A stretch of DNA of 64,000 bases from contig NZ_JACCFG010000003.1 in assembly GCF_013416555.1 (NCBI RefSeq), forward strand, positions 558,001 to 622,000, written 5' to 3'. Positions 60,244 through 64,000 of the stretch are shown here, in pieces. Within the stretch, counting starts at the first letter, position 1; each line of letters starts with the position of its first letter. The position numbers and the translations under genes were made by a program. Under the pieces are notes generated by a model. That model worked only from the letters and a program-made list of their open reading frames with translations. It was not told where the DNA came from and ran no database searches. This DNA comes from Sphingomonas sp. R-74633 (GTDB lineage Bacteria > Pseudomonadota > Alphaproteobacteria > Sphingomonadales > Sphingomonadaceae).

Positions 60244-60596
60244 TTGACGGTGCCTCCATCAGGCGCAGCCGGCGCGGCGGCCGGTTCGGCGCCGGCATCG
60301 GTCTTGAGGTTCTTGGCCAGGAAGGCGGTCATCGCCTTGCCGATGCCGATCGGGGCGTGCGCGGCCATGCTCTGGGCGAGCTGCTGGTCCTGCATGTCGC
60401 GGAACTGGTCCTCGCCCTTGCTGTCGAACAGCCCGTCGCTCAGCTTCGCCTGGCGCATCGATTTCAGCATCATGCCCGTGAAGACCGCTTCGAAGCGCTG
60501 CCCGGCAGCGTCGAGATTCTCCTTGGACGCCAGGCGCGACGTATCGGTCGATACGCCGCCCGACGGGCTGCCGATGGGGGCGATAGCGTTGCTCAC
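60240..60596 (-). CDS. flgJ: Rod-binding protein FlgJ, short form
   Basis: A 118-residue protein corresponding only to the rod-capping half of enteric FlgJ (QRFEAVFTGMMLKSMRQAKL, EDQFRDMQDQQLAQSMAAH). The C-terminal muramidase domain is absent, as in most Alphaproteobacteria, so cell-wall cutting must rely on another enzyme. It overlaps flgI and flgK at both ends by four bases. Confidence 0.9.
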   Translation of the reverse strand: MSNAIAPIGSPSGGVSTDTSRLASKENLDAAGQRFEAVFTGMMLKSMRQAKLSDGLFDSKGEDQFRDMQDQQLAQSMAAHAPIGIGKAMTAFLAKNLKTDAGAEPAAAPAAPDGGTVK

Positions 60597-61690
60597 AGGA
60601 TGATCAGCTCGGCCTTGAGCGCGCCGGCTTCCTTGAGCGCCTCGAGGATCGCAACGAGGTCCGCCGGCGACGCGCCGATCGCGTTCACCGCCTTGACGAC
60701 GTCGGACAGCTTGGGCCCGGGTGCCATCAGGAACATCGGGTGCTTCTCCTCCTCCACGCCGACCGTGCTGTGCTGCTCGGTGCGGGTCTCGCCCTTGCTG
60801 AACGGCGCGGGCTGGCTCGTGCGCTGATTTTCATCAATACGAACGGTGAGTTTACCATGTGTTACCGCGGCGGGGCTCACCCGGACGGCCGAGTTGATCA
60901 CCACCGTGCCGGTACGCGCGTTAACGATGACGCGGGCAGCCGCCTCGGCCGCCTCGACCTGGAGGTTCTCGACTTCGCTCATCATCTCCGAGCGTACGTC
61001 CAGGCCTTCGGGCGCCTGGATCGCGATCGACACGCCGTCGATCGCGCGGGCGCGGCCCGGGCCGAAGCGGGTGTTGATCGCGTCCTGCACGCGCTGCGCC
61101 GTGGTGAAGTCGGCACGCGCGAGGTTGAAGGTGATGAAGGGCGACTTGTCGAAGCCGGTATCGACGCTGCGCTCGACCGTGGCGCCCTCCGGGATGCGAC
61201 CCGAGGAGGGGGTGTTCACCACGATCTTCGAGCCATCGGCACCCTCGGCGCCAAGTCCGCCCACGGCGAGGTTGCCCTGCGCCATCGCGTAGATCTGGCC
61301 GTCGGCGCCCTGGAGCGGCGTCAGGATCAGCGTGCCGCCGCGCAGCGACTTGGCCTTGCCCATCGACGATACGGTGATGTCGAGCTTCTGGCCCGGCTTG
61401 GCGAAGGCGGGCAGCTCGGCAGTGATCATCACCACCGCGGCGTTCTTGAGCCCCGGCGCGACGCCCTGCGGCAGCTGCAGCCCGAAGCGCGACGTGACGC
61501 CCTTCATCGACTGGACGGTATATTCCAGATTGTCGTCGCCCGTGCCCGGCAGGCCGACGACGACGCCGTATCCCGTGAGCTGGTTGGTGCGGATGCCCTG
61601 GAAATTGCCCAGGTCCTTCACGCGCTGGGCTTGGGCCGGCGTAGCGGCGGCAAGCGCCAGGGCGGCGAGTGCGAGGAAGCGGCGGATCAT
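60593..61690 (-). CDS. flgI: Flagellar P-ring protein
   Basis: Periplasmic P ring of the flagellar basal body. The 365-residue protein has a Sec signal peptide (MIRRFLALAALALAAATPAQAQ), then RVKDLGNFQGIRTNQLTGYG and VVGLPGTGDDN, the invariant FlgI start, and ends in VVKAVNAIGASPADLVAILEALK. Typical length and sequence. Confidence 0.95.
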   Translation of the reverse strand: MIRRFLALAALALAAATPAQAQRVKDLGNFQGIRTNQLTGYGVVVGLPGTGDDNLEYTVQSMKGVTSRFGLQLPQGVAPGLKNAAVVMITAELPAFAKPGQKLDITVSSMGKAKSLRGGTLILTPLQGADGQIYAMAQGNLAVGGLGAEGADGSKIVVNTPSSGRIPEGATVERSVDTGFDKSPFITFNLARADFTTAQRVQDAINTRFGPGRARAIDGVSIAIQAPEGLDVRSEMMSEVENLQVEAAEAAARVIVNARTGTVVINSAVRVSPAAVTHGKLTVRIDENQRTSQPAPFSKGETRTEQHSTVGVEEEKHPMFLMAPGPKLSDVVKAVNAIGASPADLVAILEALKEAGALKAELIIL

Positions 61691-61706
61691 AGGTCTGCTC
61701 CGGCTC

Positions 61707-62405
61707 TTAGAAGGGGCTGATCACGGAGAAGAACCGGCTCAGCCAGCCCTGACGGCTGGCGCGGGCGACGTCGCCCTTGCCGGTATAGGCGATGCGGGCA
61801 TCGGCGACGCGCGTGGAGAGCACGCGGTTGTTCGCATCGATGTCCGCCACGCGGACGATGCCCTTGATCTGGACGAACTCGTCGCCGCGATTGAGCGTCA
61901 CGCGCTTCTGGCCCTGCACCAGCATCGTGCCGTTCGGATAGACCGCGGCAACGGTGACGCTGATCTCGCCCGACAGCGCGTTCGACTGGTCGGCGGCGCC
62001 GGTGCCGGAGAAGTTGCGCTTGCCGCTCACGCTCGCATCGGTGTCCTTGAACAGCGAGAGATTGCCGGTGGTCGGCGGCGTGATGCCGAACCCGCCCGAG
62101 CTGTCGAGCTTGCTGCCCGCCGACTTGGACGCGGCGGTCTTCTCGACCAGCAGGATGCTCAGCGGATCGCCGATGCGGCGGGCGCGCTGGCCCTCGTAGA
62201 GCGCGGCATAGCCATCGCTCGCCTGGAAGATGCTGCCATTGGCCGGCGGCGCGGCTGGCGCCGCAGTCGGAAGCGTCACGGAGTAATCCTCCTTGGGCTT
62301 CTTCTTGCCGCCGATGCCAAGGAACTGCGCCTTGGCGGGCGTCGCGGTGAAGGCGAGTCCGGCGGCGATGAGCGCGCCGGCGGCGAGGCCGGTGAGAAAC
62401 TTCAT
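61707..62405 (-). CDS. flgH: Flagellar L-ring protein without lipobox
   Basis: Outer-membrane ring protein, 232 residues. Family blocks are seen (DGYAALYEGQRARRIGDPLS, GTGAADQSNALSGEISVTVA, GTMLVQGQKRVTLNRGDEFV). FlgH is usually a lipoprotein with a cysteine after its signal, but here the N-terminus (MKFLTGLAAGALIAAGLAF up to AKA) is an ordinary Sec signal and the whole protein has no cysteine. ATG 62405; a longer frame to 62435 does not add a lipobox. Confidence 0.92.
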   Translation of the reverse strand: MKFLTGLAAGALIAAGLAFTATPAKAQFLGIGGKKKPKEDYSVTLPTAAPAAPPANGSIFQASDGYAALYEGQRARRIGDPLSILLVEKTAASKSAGSKLDSSGGFGITPPTTGNLSLFKDTDASVSGKRNFSGTGAADQSNALSGEISVTVAAVYPNGTMLVQGQKRVTLNRGDEFVQIKGIVRVADIDANNRVLSTRVADARIAYTGKGDVARASRQGWLSRFFSVISPF

Positions 62406-62415
62406 GGCTGCGCCC

Positions 62416-63204
62416 TCAGATGTTCTGGTTGACATATTTGAGCATCTCGTCGGTCGCCGAGATCATCTTCGAGTTGACCTCATAGGCGCGCTGGGTCTCG
62501 ATCATGTCGACCAGCTCCTCGACGACATTGACGTTCGAGCCTTCGAGCATGCCCTGGCGGACAGTGCCGCGGCCATCGACGCCGGCATTGCCCAGCGCGA
62601 CCGTGCCGCTCGCCGGCGTCTCGATCAGATAATTGTCGCCCACCGCCTGCAGGCCCGCCGCATTGGGGAAGCTCGCGATCTGGATCTGGCCGATCTGGGT
62701 GAGGTCGGTCTGGTTCGGCATCTGCGCCGAGACCGTGCCGTCGCTGCCGACGGTGACCGAGATCGCGCCCTCGGGGATCGTGACGCCGGGCATCACCTGA
62801 TAGCCCTCGGAGGTGACCAGCTGGCCTTCCGCCGAGCGCGAGAAATTGCCCGCGCGGGTATAGCCCATGCCGCCGCCGGGCAGCTGGATCTGGAAATAGC
62901 CATTGCCGTCGATCGCCATGTCCAGGCCGTTGCCGGTCGTCTGGAGCGATCCCTGCGTCTCGATGCGCTGCGTACCTTGGGTGCGCACGCCGGTGCCGAG
63001 GTTCAGGCCGGTCGCGTATTTCGTCTCCGCGGTCGAGGCGGCGCCAGGCGCAGTGACGACCTGATAGGCCAGCGTCTGGAAGCTCGCGCGATCCTTCTTG
63101 AACGCGGTGGTGTTCACGTTCGCGAGGTTGTTCGAGATGACCCGCATCCGGGTATCCTGCGCGTCGAGACCCGTACGCGCGATGTGCATTGCTGCCGAAC
63201 CCAT
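62416..63204 (-). CDS. flgG: Flagellar distal rod protein FlgG
   Basis: A 262-residue rod protein. MGSAAMHIARTGLDAQDTRM with NNLANVNTTAFKKDRASF is the axial N-terminus, and the C-terminal SNVNVVEELVDMIETQRAYE with VNSKMISATDEMLKYVNQ is the FlgG type. It is 15 bases after flgF and 10 before flgH. Confidence 0.95.
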   Translation of the reverse strand: MGSAAMHIARTGLDAQDTRMRVISNNLANVNTTAFKKDRASFQTLAYQVVTAPGAASTAETKYATGLNLGTGVRTQGTQRIETQGSLQTTGNGLDMAIDGNGYFQIQLPGGGMGYTRAGNFSRSAEGQLVTSEGYQVMPGVTIPEGAISVTVGSDGTVSAQMPNQTDLTQIGQIQIASFPNAAGLQAVGDNYLIETPASGTVALGNAGVDGRGTVRQGMLEGSNVNVVEELVDMIETQRAYEVNSKMISATDEMLKYVNQNI

Positions 63205-63219
63205 CGGTCTAACTCCCTA

Positions 63220-63963
63220 TCAGGACGGCATCCGCATCAGCGATGCGGAGCTTTCGTCCATGTTCTTTGCGTCCTTGAGCATGCCTGCCTGTACTTCGTA
63301 GGCGCGCTGGTTCTCGATCATGTCGACCAGCGCCTGCGTCAGGTTCACATTGGATTGCTCGAGCGAGCCCGAGGCAACTTTGGCGTCCATGTCCTCGGGC
63401 AGCACGCCGCCGCCCTTCACATGGAGGAGATTGTCCAGCCCCTTGGCAGTCTGGCTGCCGTCGGTGCTGCACAGCTTGATCTTGTCGATCACCTGCGGCT
63501 GCGTCGGATCGCCGCCACGCGGCACGATCGAGACGGTGCCGTCCTCGGCGATCGAAATCTTGTCGGCGGGCGGCACGGTGATGGGGCCCCCCGACCCCAT
63601 CACCGGGAAACCGTCTCCGGTTTCCAGCACGCCCGAGGCCGCGATCTTGAGATCGCCGCGCCTCGTATAGGCTTCGGTGCCGTCGGTCGCCTGGACAGCC
63701 ATCCAGGCATCGCCGTTCACCGCAACGTCGAGCGGGTTGCCGGTCTGCACCATCGTGCCCTTCGTCCGGTCGAAGTCGTTGACTTCCTCCGCGGCGAACT
63801 GGCGCGAGTCCAGGCCCGTACCCTGAAGGACCAGCCGGTCGAAGCTGACGCGCTCGGCACGAAAGCCGATGGTCGAGGCGTTCGCGATGTTGTTCGCGAT
63901 CGTCGCCTGCGACTGCATCTGGCTCCGAAGCCCTGACATCGCGGTGTAGACAAGCCGGTCCAT
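63220..63963 (-). CDS. flgF: Flagellar proximal rod protein FlgF
   Basis: A 247-residue rod protein: MDRLVYTAMSGLRSQMQSQA with NNIANASTIGFRAERVSF at the start, and SNVNLTQALVDMIENQRAYE near the end. A strong GAGGAGGA ribosome binding site lies at 63971-63978. The 37 bases beyond the start to the right edge may hold the last codons of flgE, but the frame cannot be decided. Confidence 0.94.
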   Translation of the reverse strand: MDRLVYTAMSGLRSQMQSQATIANNIANASTIGFRAERVSFDRLVLQGTGLDSRQFAAEEVNDFDRTKGTMVQTGNPLDVAVNGDAWMAVQATDGTEAYTRRGDLKIAASGVLETGDGFPVMGSGGPITVPPADKISIAEDGTVSIVPRGGDPTQPQVIDKIKLCSTDGSQTAKGLDNLLHVKGGGVLPEDMDAKVASGSLEQSNVNLTQALVDMIENQRAYEVQAGMLKDAKNMDESSASLMRMPS

Positions 63964-64000
63964 TTTTTACTCCTCCTCAGCCGAACCGATCAGCTGCGGA

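Noticed and set aside
57874..60603. 909-codon plus-strand frame across flgL-flgK-flgJ
   Set aside because: Antisense shadow of three well-supported flagellar genes.
63964..64000. 3' end of flgE
   Set aside because: Two frames end here (after FG and after SAEEE), and 37 bases are not enough to choose.

Overview
This 64 kb window is a chromosomal segment of a GC-rich alphaproteobacterium, most likely a sphingomonad (Sphingomonas or a close relative). The signs are a class I lysyl-tRNA synthetase, the plsX-fabH-ihfA-MerR order, a COQ9 homologue, DUF1489 and DUF4169 proteins, a large TonB-dependent receptor with an Ala-rich signal peptide ending in ALAQ, and densely packed genes with many 1-4 base overlaps. 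No prophage, insertion sequence, integrase, CRISPR array or plasmid gene was seen. Every gap between genes is shorter than 300 bases.

Layout. 1-2.4 kb: the start of an MFS exporter, a solitary HNH endonuclease with a possible modified-base-reading N-terminal domain, and a second MFS exporter. 2.3-5.7 kb (minus): class I LysRS coupled to a Na+/H+ antiporter NhaA whose tail is antisense to the MFS gene, plus an unknown protein. 5.8-10.1 kb: a membrane protein with PH-like domains coupled to a DinG-type Fe-S helicase, then a SixA-type phosphatase. 10.1-13.1 kb (minus): rpmF-plsX-fabH-ihfA-MerR, linking lipid synthesis, ribosome and nucleoid. 13.3-21.1 kb: mixed metabolic genes (MAPEG, metallo-beta-lactamase fold hydrolase, pabB-pabC fusion, aspartate aminotransferase, msrA, acetyltransferase, DUF1489, mgtE, peptidyl-prolyl isomerase). 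21.2-28.1 kb: a LysR regulator divergent from a CDC48/VAT-type double-AAA ATPase whose leader carries a strong terminator and a possible alternative hairpin, then MFS, ABM, TauE/SafE and prs.

28.2-34.3 kb: gltX, tonB, and a riboflavin cluster ribD-ribE-ribBX-ribH in which the GTP cyclohydrolase II half of the ribB fusion has lost its zinc cysteines. 34.3-39.2 kb: an old yellow enzyme, an EamA transporter coupled to COQ9, and feoA-feoB behind a Fur-like box. 39.4-43.6 kb: DUF4169, ssb, a putative lipoprotein, pirin, and metX-GNAT-metW. 43.7-48 kb: a Tat-exported flavin amine oxidase, hisC-tyrA, and plsC. 48-52.4 kb: ftsE-ftsX-ydcF-plsC as one coupled minus-strand run, a zinc-ribbon membrane protein and a MATE exporter. 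52.5-55.8 kb: tRNA-Leu(GAG) and a 1016-residue TonB-dependent receptor with a low-complexity insertion. 56-64 kb (minus): flagellar genes flgF-G-H-I-J-K-L followed by motA-motB.

Most of the window is housekeeping. The places most worth a second look are the candidate attenuator and direct repeats ahead of the CDC48-like ATPase, the EVE/PUA-like HNH nuclease, the PH-like/DinG pair, the degenerate RibBX, the odd TonB receptor, a FlgH without a lipobox cysteine, and convergent gene pairs that share the tetranucleotide CTAG as a double stop.
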